The notes beneath the pieces are model-generated. The model did no database searches and was not told the DNA's origin. It worked only from the letters and a program-made list of their open reading frames with translations. A DNA stretch of 17,755 nucleotides from Actinomycetes bacterium (GTDB lineage: Bacteria; Actinomycetota; Acidimicrobiia; Acidimicrobiales; RAAP-2): positions 1 to 17,755 of the forward strand of contig JAKABC010000015.1 in assembly GCA_021802025.1 (NCBI GenBank). The letters are read 5' to 3'. Positions 7,066 to 14,142 of the stretch are shown here, one piece after another. Both the position numbers and the translations under genes were made by a program. The first letter of the stretch is position 1, and the number at the start of each line of letters is the position of its first letter.

Positions 7066-8030
7066 CCGAGGCCCATCGCGCGCGCCGCGCGCTCGTAGAC
7101 CGGATCGGCGACGGCCGAGGCCGCGGCGGCCCCGCGCGCGGCCAGGTCCGCCAGGTACTCCGGGGCCACCAGGAGCTCGTGGTATCGCTCGCGGATCGGG
7201 GCGAGGGCGCTGACCACCAGGTCCGTGAGGTCGCGCTTCACGTCGCCGTAGCGGGTGTAGCGCGCGGCGACGACCTCCACGGGGGCGCCCTCGAGACTGG
7301 CGAAGATTTCGAGCAGGTTCGTGAGGCCCGGCTTGTGCTCCCAGTCCGGGCGGACCTCGCCGTCGGTGTCGGTGACCGCGCGCGCGACTTTCTTCGCGAT
7401 GGCCTCGGGGGGGTCGATGAGGAAGATCGAGCCCAGCGGGCTCGAGATGGACTTGCTCATCTTGCGGGTGGGCTCTTGGAGGTCCATCACCCGAGCCGCG
7501 ACCGGTGGGACGAGTGCGCGCGGGACCCGGAAGGTCTCCCCGTAGCGGTGATTGAAGCGCTGGGCCAGGTCGCGGCAGAGCTCGAGGTGCTGGCGCTGGT
7601 CGTCGCCGACCGGGACCTCCTCGGTCTCGTAGAGCAGGATGTCCCCGGCCATGAGGACGGGGTAGGTGAAGAGGCTGACCCGGTAGCCCTCGCCGCGCTC
7701 GGCCTTCTCCTTGAAGGCCGTCATCCGGCCCAGCTCTCCGAAGCTGGCCACGCACTCGAGCAGCCAGTTAAGTCGAACGTGAGCGACGACGTCACTCTGG
7801 AAGAAGATCGTCGACACCGCCGGGTCGAGGCCGGCCGCGAGGAACGTCGCGAAGAGCTCTCGACGCTGTCGCGCCAGCGTCGCCGGCTCGATCGGCAGGG
7901 TGAGCGCGTGCAGGTCGACCACGCAGTAGAACGCGTCGGGGTTCTGGGAGGCCACCCACTGGCGCAGCGCACCCAGGTAGTTGCCCAGGTGCAGGTCGCC
8001 GGAGGGTTGCATGCCCGAGAAGATCCGCAT
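7062..8030 (-). CDS. trpS: Tryptophanyl-tRNA synthetase
   Basis: Class Ic aminoacyl-tRNA synthetase charging tRNA-Trp (322 aa, normal length). Seen directly: MRIFSGMQPSGDLHLGNYLG containing the HIGH-like HLGN (14-17), the dimer/substrate segment FTYPVLMAGDILLY (121-134) with VGDDQRQHLEL (141-151), and the KMSKS loop at 190-194. The ATG at 8030 is supported by the conserved MRIFSG start and by a TAGCAT -10 exactly 6 nt upstream, so the mRNA is probably leaderless and there is no room for a T-box or trp attenuator. It is convergent with and overlaps the M50 gene by the 4 nt CTAG, and is divergent from scpA across 51 bp. Confidence 0.97.
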   Translation of the reverse strand: MRIFSGMQPSGDLHLGNYLGALRQWVASQNPDAFYCVVDLHALTLPIEPATLARQRRELFATFLAAGLDPAVSTIFFQSDVVAHVRLNWLLECVASFGELGRMTAFKEKAERGEGYRVSLFTYPVLMAGDILLYETEEVPVGDDQRQHLELCRDLAQRFNHRYGETFRVPRALVPPVAARVMDLQEPTRKMSKSISSPLGSIFLIDPPEAIAKKVARAVTDTDGEVRPDWEHKPGLTNLLEIFASLEGAPVEVVAARYTRYGDVKRDLTDLVVSALAPIRERYHELLVAPEYLADLAARGAAAASAVADPVYERAARAMGLG

Positions 8031-8036
8031 CGGCCA

Positions 8037-8042
8037 ATGCTA
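8037..8042 (-). promoter_or_regulatory. -10 element of trpS (leaderless)
   Basis: Minus-strand TAGCAT followed by 6 nt (TGGCCG) and the trpS ATG. The expected transcript start, about 7 nt after the hexamer, falls on the A of ATG. There is no Shine-Dalgarno in the gap. Only 27 bp separate it from the divergent scpA -10, so polymerase binding at the two promoters should be mutually exclusive. Confidence 0.55.
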
Positions 8043-8069
8043 CGAGAGGGCGGCGTCGGTGCCGCGCTG

Positions 8070-8075
8070 TAGAGT
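8070..8075 (+). promoter_or_regulatory. -10 element of scpA (leaderless)
   Basis: TAGAGT followed by 6 nt (TGCGCG) and the scpA GTG at 8082. Spacing and lack of a ribosome binding site predict a leaderless transcript starting at the GTG. It faces the trpS promoter in the 51-bp intergenic region. No TTGACA-like -35 is visible at 16-18 bp. Confidence 0.55.
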
Positions 8076-8081
8076 TGCGCG

Positions 8082-8858
8082 GTGACCTTCGTCGTGACGA
8101 CGCCGGCCTTCTCGGGACCCGTGGAACTGCTGGTCCAGTTGATCTCCACCCACGAGGTCGACGTCCTCGAGGTGCCCCTGGCGCCGGTCGTCGACGCCTT
8201 CGTGGCTCACCTGCGCGAGGCCGCCGACACCGTCACCTTGGAGGAACTCTCGGAGTTTCTCCTGATCGGGGCGATCCTCGTCGAGATGAAGAGCCAGCGG
8301 CTCCTGCCCGAACCCGACGACGGGGAGCCGGACGAGGAGTTCGTGGGCTGGGAGGAGCGCGACGTCCTGCTGGCCCGACTACTCGAGCTGCGCACCTACG
8401 CCGGGCTGGCTGACGCGTTCGCCTCCCTCTTCGAGCGCGCGAGCCGGAGCTTCCCCCGCCTGCGCGGGGTGAACGAGGGCTTCGTCGTCGAGCCCCCCGA
8501 CCTGCTCGCGGGGATCACCCCCGCCCAGGTCGCGCTGGCCTACCTGCGCGGGATCGAGGAGAAGCCGGTGCCGGTGGTGCGCCTCGACCACGTGACCGTC
8601 GACGCGGTGACCGTCGCCGAGACCGTGGTCACGTTGGCCCAGCGGCTGCCGAGCCTCGGTCGGGTGACCTTCCGCGAGTTGACCGCGGGCCTCGCCACCC
8701 GCATCGAGGTCATCGTCCACTTCCTCGCGCTCTTGGAGCTGTGCAAGCTGGGCCACGTCGAACTCGGCCAGGGTCGGACCTTCGGGGACGTCCAGGTGGC
8801 CTGGATCGACTCGGACCGCGGACTCGACATCGGAGGAGTGGACCTGTATGAGGGATGA
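8082..8858 (+). CDS. scpA: Segregation and condensation protein A (kleisin)
   Basis: Kleisin subunit (258 aa) that bridges the SMC ATPase heads and binds ScpB in the bacterial condensin. The N-terminal region has FSGPVELLVQLISTHEVDVLEVPLAPV (residues 10-36), corresponding to the FxGPLDLLLxLI signature, followed by EFLLIGAILVEMKSQRLLP, also diagnostic. The middle is acidic (about 90-100). The C-terminal winged-helix part includes RVTFRELTAGLATRIEVIVHFLALLELCKLGHVEL. The GTG at 8082 is chosen from the promoter geometry; the peptide MTFVVTTPAFSGP is a plausible complete N-terminus. The stop overlaps scpB by 11 nt. No smc or parA gene is in the window; parA precedes scpA in mycobacteria, whereas trpS does here. 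Confidence 0.93.
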   Translation: MTFVVTTPAFSGPVELLVQLISTHEVDVLEVPLAPVVDAFVAHLREAADTVTLEELSEFLLIGAILVEMKSQRLLPEPDDGEPDEEFVGWEERDVLLARLLELRTYAGLADAFASLFERASRSFPRLRGVNEGFVVEPPDLLAGITPAQVALAYLRGIEEKPVPVVRLDHVTVDAVTVAETVVTLAQRLPSLGRVTFRELTAGLATRIEVIVHFLALLELCKLGHVELGQGRTFGDVQVAWIDSDRGLDIGGVDLYEG

Positions 8859-9441
8859 GCTCTCGCTCGAGCAGAAGCTCGAGGCCCTGCTCACGGTCGC
8901 CCTGGAGCCGATCTCGGCCGAAGAGCTGGCCGACGCCGTCGAGGCCGACGCGTCGGTGGTGACCGCGGCCCTGCGGACGTTGCGCGAGGAGTTCCACGCG
9001 CAGCGTCGCGGCTTCGAACTGGCCGAGCTCGCGAGCGGCTGGGTGATGCAGTCCTCGCCCGAGGTCGCGGCCTGGGTCACGCGCTTCGCCAACCGCGACG
9101 TCAGCCACCGGCTGAGTTCGGCGGCCCTGGAGACACTGGCCATCGTCGCCTACCGCCAGCCGATCTCGCGCGCCCAGATCAGCGCGCTGCGTGGGGTCAA
9201 CGTGGACGGGGTCGTGCGCCTGCTCGAACAGCGCGGCTACATCGACGAGCGCGGCCGAGCCCAGGCCCCGGGTCAGCCCATCCTCTACGGCACCACCGAC
9301 CTTTTCTTAGACCGTCTGGGCCTCGCCACGCTCGACGAGCTGCCCCCGATCGAGGAGTTCCTCACTCCCGTCGAAGACGCCCGGGCGATCTCGAACGAGA
9401 TGGCCGCCGAGCTCGACGGGGCCGGCTCCGAGGCGCCCTAG
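8848..9441 (+). CDS. scpB: Segregation and condensation protein B
   Basis: Second non-SMC condensin subunit, a dimer of winged-helix pairs that binds ScpA (197 aa). Visible are LEALLTVALEPISAEELADAV (about 11-31) of the first winged helix, the central RRGFELAELASGWVMQSSPEVAAWV, then the second winged helix with SSAALETLAIVAYRQPISRAQISALRGVNVDGVVRLLEQRGYI and GQPILYGTTDLFLDRLGL. This is the full family pattern. The ATG at 8848 has GGAGGAG at 8832-8838 (9-nt spacing) inside the end of scpA. A rare TTA codon lies at 9307. The TAG stop is immediately followed by the GTG of rluB, with zero spacing. Confidence 0.95.
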   Translation: MRDELSLEQKLEALLTVALEPISAEELADAVEADASVVTAALRTLREEFHAQRRGFELAELASGWVMQSSPEVAAWVTRFANRDVSHRLSSAALETLAIVAYRQPISRAQISALRGVNVDGVVRLLEQRGYIDERGRAQAPGQPILYGTTDLFLDRLGLATLDELPPIEEFLTPVEDARAISNEMAAELDGAGSEAP

Positions 9442-10185
9442 GTGGAGGCGGGTGAGCGACTGCAAAAGACGCTGGCCCGCGCCGGCTACGGGTCGCGGCG
9501 GACCTGCGAGCTGTTGATCGGGGCCGGACGGGTCACCATCGACGGGCGCGTCGCCGAGCTCGGGAACCGCGTCGACCCCGAGACCCAGGAGATCCGCGTC
9601 GACGGCGTGCTCGCCCCGACCTCCCAGAGCGCGGTCTACTACCTGGTCAACAAGCCCGCCGGGGTCGTCACCACCGCGTCGGACCCCCAGGGCCGCGCGA
9701 CGGTCCTCGAACTCGTCGACGCCCCGGTGCGCGTCTTCCCGGTCGGTCGGCTCGACATGAACACCGAAGGACTCCTGCTCGTGACCAACGACGGACGGCT
9801 CGCGCACCTCCTGACGCACCCGAGCTCGGGGGTGCCCAAGGAGTACCTCGCGCGCGTCGAGGGCGATCCCTCCCCGGGCGACCTGCGTCGACTGCGCGAG
9901 GGCGTCGAGCTCGACGACGGGGTGACCGCCCCGGCCCAGGTGAGCCGGGTGAGCGAGGGACTGATCCGCATCGTGATCCACGAGGGGCGCAACCGCCAGG
10001 TCCGCCGGATGTGCGCCGCCATCGGGCACGAGGTGACCCGTCTCGTGCGCACCCGGATCGGGCCCCTCAGCGACCCCACGCTGGCGCCCGGGGCCGCGCG
10101 AGCGCTCACCCTCGCCGAGGTGCGCCGTCTGTACGAGGCCGTCGGGCGCGCCGACGACGTCACCTCCACTAGCATTTCCCAATGA
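9442..10185 (+). CDS. rluB: 23S rRNA pseudouridine synthase, RluB family
   Basis: RsuA/RluB-type pseudouridine synthase (247 aa) with an N-terminal S4 RNA-binding domain (about 1-60: ERLQKTLARAGYGSRRTCELLIGAGRVTIDG). The catalytic domain carries the nucleophile Asp105 in GRLDMNTEGLLLVTNDG. YYLVNKPAGVVTT, KEYLARVEG and HEGRNRQVRRMCAAIGHEVTRLVRTRIG are the other family blocks. The position after scpA-scpB is conserved widely and supports RluB (23S helix 89) over RsuA. The start is the GTG directly after the scpB stop, with GAGG 8 nt before it. The last codons (T-S-I-S-Q, stop) carry the embedded aroH promoter and overlap the aroH ATG by 4 nt. Confidence 0.94.
   Translation: MEAGERLQKTLARAGYGSRRTCELLIGAGRVTIDGRVAELGNRVDPETQEIRVDGVLAPTSQSAVYYLVNKPAGVVTTASDPQGRATVLELVDAPVRVFPVGRLDMNTEGLLLVTNDGRLAHLLTHPSSGVPKEYLARVEGDPSPGDLRRLREGVELDDGVTAPAQVSRVSEGLIRIVIHEGRNRQVRRMCAAIGHEVTRLVRTRIGPLSDPTLAPGAARALTLAEVRRLYEAVGRADDVTSTSISQ
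10170..10175 (+). promoter_or_regulatory. -10 element of aroH inside the end of rluB (leaderless)
   Basis: TAGCAT followed by 6 nt (TTCCCA) and the aroH ATG. It lies within the last codons of rluB (ACT AGC ATT TCC CAA TGA), which are conspicuously AT-rich for this genome. It predicts a leaderless aroH mRNA in addition to read-through from scpA-scpB-rluB. Confidence 0.5.
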
Positions 10186-10553
10186 CGACTCCCACGCTGC
10201 GGGCCCTGCGGGGCGCGACGACGTGCGGGGTCGATACCCCCCAGGCCATCACCGAGGCGACGATCGAATTGCTCGGTGAGATGATGGCCCGCAACGGCGT
10301 CGACCACGACGATGTGGTGAGCGTCCTCTTCACCACGACCCCGGACCTGGTCGCGACGTTCCCGGCCACCGCGGCGCGTGAGATCGGCTTCGGCGACGTG
10401 CCCCTCTTGTGCGCCAGCGAGATCGCCGTCCCCGGCGCGATGGCGCGTTGCGTGCGGGTCCTGATGCACCTGTACACGACTCGTCCGCGCACCGAGCTGC
10501 ACCACGTCTACTTGAGACAGGCCGTCTCGCTTCGCGATGACCTCCCCAGCTGA
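10182..10553 (+). CDS. aroH: Chorismate mutase, AroH type
   Basis: Monofunctional chorismate mutase of the trimeric AroH fold (123 aa), converting chorismate to prephenate. The sequence aligns by eye with the Bacillus subtilis enzyme over its full length. Active-site residues are present: the RGATT motif (Arg10), Glu80 in CASEIAVPGA, Arg92 in CVRV and Tyr110 in HHVYL. FTTTPDLVATFPATAAREIGF (50-70) is also characteristic. The ATG overlaps the rluB stop (ATGA) and has its own TAGCAT element 6 nt upstream. The stop overlaps tyrA by 17 nt, placing mutase and prephenate dehydrogenase as consecutive pathway steps in one transcript. Confidence 0.95.
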   Translation: MTTPTLRALRGATTCGVDTPQAITEATIELLGEMMARNGVDHDDVVSVLFTTTPDLVATFPATAAREIGFGDVPLLCASEIAVPGAMARCVRVLMHLYTTRPRTELHHVYLRQAVSLRDDLPS

Positions 10554-11604
10554 GCGTCGGGCCCACGTCGTCGGCCTGGGGCTCATCGGCGCCTCGGTGG
10601 CCCTGGCCCTGAGCGAGCGCGGCTGGCGCGTCACCGGCGAGGACGCCGACGCCGACGTCGCCGGGCGGGCCCGGGCGACCGGCGTCGTCGCCGAGGGGGA
10701 CCTGGATGCGACCGTGACCCTGTGTGTCGTGGCCACCCCCGCCGGGGCCGTCGTCGACGCGGCCCGCGCCGCCCTCGCGGCGGGGTCGGAGCGCCTCGTC
10801 GTCACCGACGTGGCCGGGGTGAAGGCCTCGATCGTCGCCGCCCTCGACGACGCGCGCTTCGTCGGTGGCCACCCCATGGCCGGCTCGGAGCGCCGCGGCT
10901 TGGAGGGTGCGCGCGCCGACCTCTTCAGCGGTTGCACCTGGGTGCTCACCCCCACCGAGGCCACCGCCCCAGCCACCTACGGCTTCTTGCACGGGGTGTG
11001 GCGGGACCTCGGGGCCAACGTGATCGCCGTGCCGGCCCTCGACCACGACCGACTCGTCGCGGTGGCCAGCCACGTACCCCACCTGCTCGCCGGGGCCCTC
11101 ATGAACGAGGCGGCCGACGCCGCCGAGCAGGACGCGGTGCTCCTGCAGCTGGCCGCCGGGGGGTTCCGCGACATGACCCGGGTGGCGGCCGGCGACCCGA
11201 GCATCTGGCCCGACGTCCTCTTCGAGAACCGCGCGGCGGTCCAGGCGTCGCTCGCCGCCCTCGAGGGTCGCCTGACCCGGCTGCGCCGGGCCCTCGAGAC
11301 GGGGGACCGCTCAGCGCTCTCCGGGGACCTGCACAGCGCCGCGCTCGCGCGCCGACGCCTGCCGGGACGGGCCCTGCACCCCGAGGAGCTCGCCTACCTG
11401 CGCGTGGCGGTGAGCGACCAGCCCGGCGTTCTGGCCACGGTGACCCGTACCGCCTCCGAGGCCCTCGTCAACATCTACGACATCGAGATCGCCCACGGGA
11501 TCGAGGGCACGAGCGGCACCTTGCTGTTGGCGGTCGAGGCGTCGCGCGCGGCGGAGTTCGCCGACGCCCTCGTGGCGCGAGGCTTCGAGGTGGGCCGGGA
11601 GTGA
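10537..11604 (+). CDS. tyrA: Prephenate dehydrogenase with C-terminal ACT domain
   Basis: Converts prephenate to 4-hydroxyphenylpyruvate for tyrosine synthesis (355 aa). The NAD-binding Rossmann motif GLGLIGAS is at 13-20 with an acidic end of beta-2 (GEDADAD). HPMAGSERRG (about 112-121) and SHVPHLLAGAL with AAGGFRDMTRVAAGDPSIWPDV are the dehydrogenase signatures. Residues from about 287 form an ACT domain (YLRVAVSDQPGVLATVTRTA and onward), the usual site of feedback control by an amino acid, probably tyrosine. The ATG at 10537 has no Shine-Dalgarno and overlaps the aroH end by 17 nt. The TGA overlaps the aroA GTG by 4 nt. The specificity could instead be for arogenate; sequence alone does not decide. 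Confidence 0.94.
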   Translation: MTSPAERRAHVVGLGLIGASVALALSERGWRVTGEDADADVAGRARATGVVAEGDLDATVTLCVVATPAGAVVDAARAALAAGSERLVVTDVAGVKASIVAALDDARFVGGHPMAGSERRGLEGARADLFSGCTWVLTPTEATAPATYGFLHGVWRDLGANVIAVPALDHDRLVAVASHVPHLLAGALMNEAADAAEQDAVLLQLAAGGFRDMTRVAAGDPSIWPDVLFENRAAVQASLAALEGRLTRLRRALETGDRSALSGDLHSAALARRRLPGRALHPEELAYLRVAVSDQPGVLATVTRTASEALVNIYDIEIAHGIEGTSGTLLLAVEASRAAEFADALVARGFEVGRE

Positions 11605-12872
11605 CCGACGTCGCCCCCCTCGCCCGGGTGCGCGGATCGATCCGGGTCCCCGGGGACAAGAGCTACTCGCACCGCGCGGTGCTGCTCGCGGCCCTCGCCG
11701 AAGGCCGCAGTTCGCTGCGGGGCCTCTCGGCGGGGGCCGACGTCGCCGCCACCCTGGACGCCGTGGCCCGCCTGGGGGCGCGGGTGGAGCCCGAGGGGGA
11801 CCGCTGGTGGGTGAGTGGGCCCGCCGGGGGACTGCGCGCCAGCGCCGCGGCGCTCGAGTGCGCCAACTCCGGCACCACGATGCGCCTGCTCTGCGGGGTG
11901 GTGGCCGGTGTCCCCGGCACCCACCGCTTGGTGGGGGACGCCTCGCTCTCGCGCCGCCCGATGGACCGGGTCGCCGCGCCCCTGGAGCGGATGGGGGCCC
12001 GGGTGCGCGGGGAGGGCCCGAGCCTGCACGCGCCCCTGGTCGTCGAGGGCGGGGCGCTCTCCGGCGTCGAGTATCACGTCCCGGTCCCCAGCGCCCAGGT
12101 GAAGTCGGCCGTCCTCTTTGCGGGACTGCGCGCCAGTGGGTCGACGACCGTTGTGGAGTCGGTGAGGACGCGCACGACGACCGAGGACGCGATGCGCGAG
12201 GCCGGGCTCGACGTGGCGGTCGCCCCTGAGGGTCCGGGTCGACGCGTCACCCTGAATCCGGGCCGACCGAACCCGCGCGCGTGGGCCGTCCCGGGCGACC
12301 CCTCCCAGGCCGCCTTCTTCGCGGTCCTCGGGGCCATCCACGAGGACGCCTCGCTCGAGGTCGTCAGCCTCGACGCCGCGCCCGAACGGGTCGGCTTCGT
12401 CGAGGTCCTCGCCCGGATGGGCGCGCGCGTCGCCCTCCACGACCACGGGACGTACCACTCGCTCTCGGCCCTCTCGTCGACCCTCGTGGCCACCGAGGTC
12501 CACAGCCACGAGATCCCCTCGGTCGATGAGGTGCCGATCCTCACCGTCGCGGCGTGCGCCGCCGAGGGGATCACCGCCTTTCGGTCCATGGCCGAGCTGC
12601 GGGTCAAAGAGTCCGACCGCTTCGCCGGGTCGCTCGCCCTCGCCCGTCAGCTCGGGGCGGCGGCCTGGGCCGAGGGCGACGACTTCTTCGTCGAGGGCCT
12701 CGGCGCCGCCCGTCGATTCGCGCCCTTCACCCTCGAGGCGGCGCTCGACCACCGCATGGTCATGGCCGCGTCGGTCGCCGGCGCGGCCGGGCGGGGCTGT
12801 GTCATCGAGGGCGCCGACACGGTGGCCTCCAGCTACCCCCACTTCTTTCGCGACTTAGCATTGCTCGCGTGA
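11601..12872 (+). CDS. aroA: 3-phosphoshikimate 1-carboxyvinyltransferase (EPSP synthase)
   Basis: Joins shikimate 3-phosphate and phosphoenolpyruvate to EPSP, the step before chorismate synthase (423 aa). Motifs seen: VPGDKSYSHRA with Lys20 and Ser21, NSGTTMRLL (89-97), DASLSRRPMDR, SAQVKSAVLFAGL, HEIPSVDEVPIL, RVKESDR (334-340) and DHRMVMA (383-389). All are in the expected order of the two-domain inverted-barrel enzyme. The PEP-loop reads GTTMR rather than the GTAMR of E. coli-type enzymes. The GTG start is fixed by the GTGA overlap with tyrA. The last codons TTA GCA TTG CTC GCG contain the cmk promoter; TTA and TTG are unusual codons here. The GTGA of the cmk start overlaps the aroA stop. 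Confidence 0.97.
   Translation: MTDVAPLARVRGSIRVPGDKSYSHRAVLLAALAEGRSSLRGLSAGADVAATLDAVARLGARVEPEGDRWWVSGPAGGLRASAAALECANSGTTMRLLCGVVAGVPGTHRLVGDASLSRRPMDRVAAPLERMGARVRGEGPSLHAPLVVEGGALSGVEYHVPVPSAQVKSAVLFAGLRASGSTTVVESVRTRTTTEDAMREAGLDVAVAPEGPGRRVTLNPGRPNPRAWAVPGDPSQAAFFAVLGAIHEDASLEVVSLDAAPERVGFVEVLARMGARVALHDHGTYHSLSALSSTLVATEVHSHEIPSVDEVPILTVAACAAEGITAFRSMAELRVKESDRFAGSLALARQLGAAAWAEGDDFFVEGLGAARRFAPFTLEAALDHRMVMAASVAGAAGRGCVIEGADTVASSYPHFFRDLALLA
12856..12861 (+). promoter_or_regulatory. -10 element of cmk inside the end of aroA (leaderless)
   Basis: TAGCAT followed by 7 nt (TGCTCGC) and the cmk GTG at 12869. It is embedded in the last codons of aroA, where it forces a rare TTA codon. 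The arrangement repeats that of aroH in rluB, including the next base (TAGCATT). Confidence 0.45.
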
Positions 12873-13495
12873 GCGACCGGGTCATCGCCATCGACGGCCC
12901 GGCCGGCTCGGGTAAGTCGAGCGTGGCGCGGGCTCTGGCCAGCGCGTTGGGCTGGTCGTTCCTCGACACGGGGGCGATGTACCGCGCCGTGACGGTGGCC
13001 GCCCTGGAAAGAGGGGTGGCGCCGGGCGACGCGCCGGGCGTGGCGGCGATCGCGCGCGCGGCCGCTATCGAGACGCTCCCGCGGGTCGTCATCGACGGGC
13101 GCGACGTCGAAGACGAGATCCGCACCGAACGGGTCAACGAGGCCGTCTCGGTCGTCGCGGCCAACCCCGAGGTGCGCGCCCAGATGGTCGAGCGCCAGCG
13201 GGCGTTCGCGGCTCGACAGCCCGAGGGCACCGTCGTCGAGGGGCGCGACATCACCACGGTCGTCTTCCCGAACGCGACGGTCAAGGTCTTTCTCACCGCG
13301 TCGCTCGAGGAGCGGGCCCGCCGTCGCGGCGAGGAGGGCGCGGCCTCGCTGACCCGCCGCGACCAGGCCGACGCCTCGCGAGAGGCCTCGCCCCTGCGCC
13401 AGGCCCCCGACGCCCTCGTGCTAGACACGACGGGACGCTCCGTGGAGGAGGTCGTCGAGGAGATCCGGGCGTGGCTGAGGACGAGACCGCACTGA
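12869..13495 (+). CDS. cmk: Cytidylate kinase
   Basis: Phosphorylates CMP and dCMP with ATP (208 aa). The P-loop IAIDGPAGSGKSSVARALA is at residues 6-24 with Lys16, followed by FLDTGAMYRAVT, then VVEGRDITTVVFPNATVKVFLTAS with the GRDI nucleotide-binding motif, and a LID-like RRDQADASREASPLRQAPDAL. The C-terminal VEEVVEEIRAWLRTRPH is typical. The GTG at 12869 places the P-loop at the usual distance from the start and overlaps the aroA stop by 4 nt. The 3' end overlaps plsC by 25 nt. The rluB/aroA-cmk-plsC adjacency is common in bacteria. Confidence 0.96.
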   Translation: MSDRVIAIDGPAGSGKSSVARALASALGWSFLDTGAMYRAVTVAALERGVAPGDAPGVAAIARAAAIETLPRVVIDGRDVEDEIRTERVNEAVSVVAANPEVRAQMVERQRAFAARQPEGTVVEGRDITTVVFPNATVKVFLTASLEERARRRGEEGAASLTRRDQADASREASPLRQAPDALVLDTTGRSVEEVVEEIRAWLRTRPH

Positions 13496-14142
13496 GCCGG
13501 GGCTGGACCCCCGTCTACCGATTCGCGCGCGCGCTCCTCGGGGGGCTCGCGCGCCTGCTCTTTCGCCCCACGGTCATCGGCGCCGAGAACATCCCGTCTC
13601 GCGGCCCGGTGCTCATCGCGCCGATCCACCGCTCCAACGTCGACTTCGTCTTCACCATCTTCCTCTCGCGGCGCAAGGTGTACTTCATGGCCAAAGAGGG
13701 CATCTTCACCACCCGATGGTTCGCCTGGGTGCTGCGCGAGTTGGGCGCCTTCAAGGTCGAGCGCGGCTCGACCGACCGCGAGGCGATGCGCCTGTCCGAG
13801 CGCGCCCTCAGCGAGGGCCTGGCGCTGATCGTGTTCCCCGAGGGCACGCGCGAGGAGGGCTACCACGTCAAGCCCCTCCACGACGGGGCGATGTTCGTGG
13901 CCGCGCGCACCGGGGCGGCCGTAGTGCCGGTCGGGATCGCTGGATCCGACGAGGCGATGCCGGTGGGGACCTGGTGGCCCCGCCCCTCCAAGGTGGTCGT
14001 GGTGGTGGGCGAGCCGATCACCCCGCCGAGTCCCGGTCCCGACGGTCGGGTGAAGCGCTCGGAGGTGTCGGCCGCCTCCGAAGAGCTGCGCCAGCGCCTC
14101 GAGGCCCTCTACCACGAGGCGCTCGAGCGCCGGGGCGCCTAG
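13471..14142 (+). CDS. plsC: 1-acyl-sn-glycerol-3-phosphate acyltransferase
   Basis: PlsC-family acyltransferase (223 aa) that adds the second acyl chain to lysophosphatidic acid in phospholipid synthesis, at the inner membrane face. The catalytic HX4D motif is His53-Asp58 in APIHRSNVDF. The substrate-binding block is AFKVERGSTDREA (about 93-105), FPEGTR is at 122-127, and VVPVGIAGSDEAMP near 145-158 is the fourth block. The N-terminal amphipathic part (RFARALLGGLARLLFRP) may attach it to the membrane. The GTG at 13471 has GAGGAGAT at 13456-13463, 7 nt upstream, and overlaps the cmk end by 25 nt. Its TAG stop interlocks with the ctaA TAG on the opposite strand. Confidence 0.93.
   Translation: MAEDETALSRGWTPVYRFARALLGGLARLLFRPTVIGAENIPSRGPVLIAPIHRSNVDFVFTIFLSRRKVYFMAKEGIFTTRWFAWVLRELGAFKVERGSTDREAMRLSERALSEGLALIVFPEGTREEGYHVKPLHDGAMFVAARTGAAVVPVGIAGSDEAMPVGTWWPRPSKVVVVVGEPITPPSPGPDGRVKRSEVSAASEELRQRLEALYHEALERRGA

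Noticed and set aside
8031..8081. T-box or trp attenuator upstream of trpS
   Set aside because: Only 51 bp separate trpS and scpA and the trpS transcript is predicted to be leaderless, so there is no space for a leader structure.
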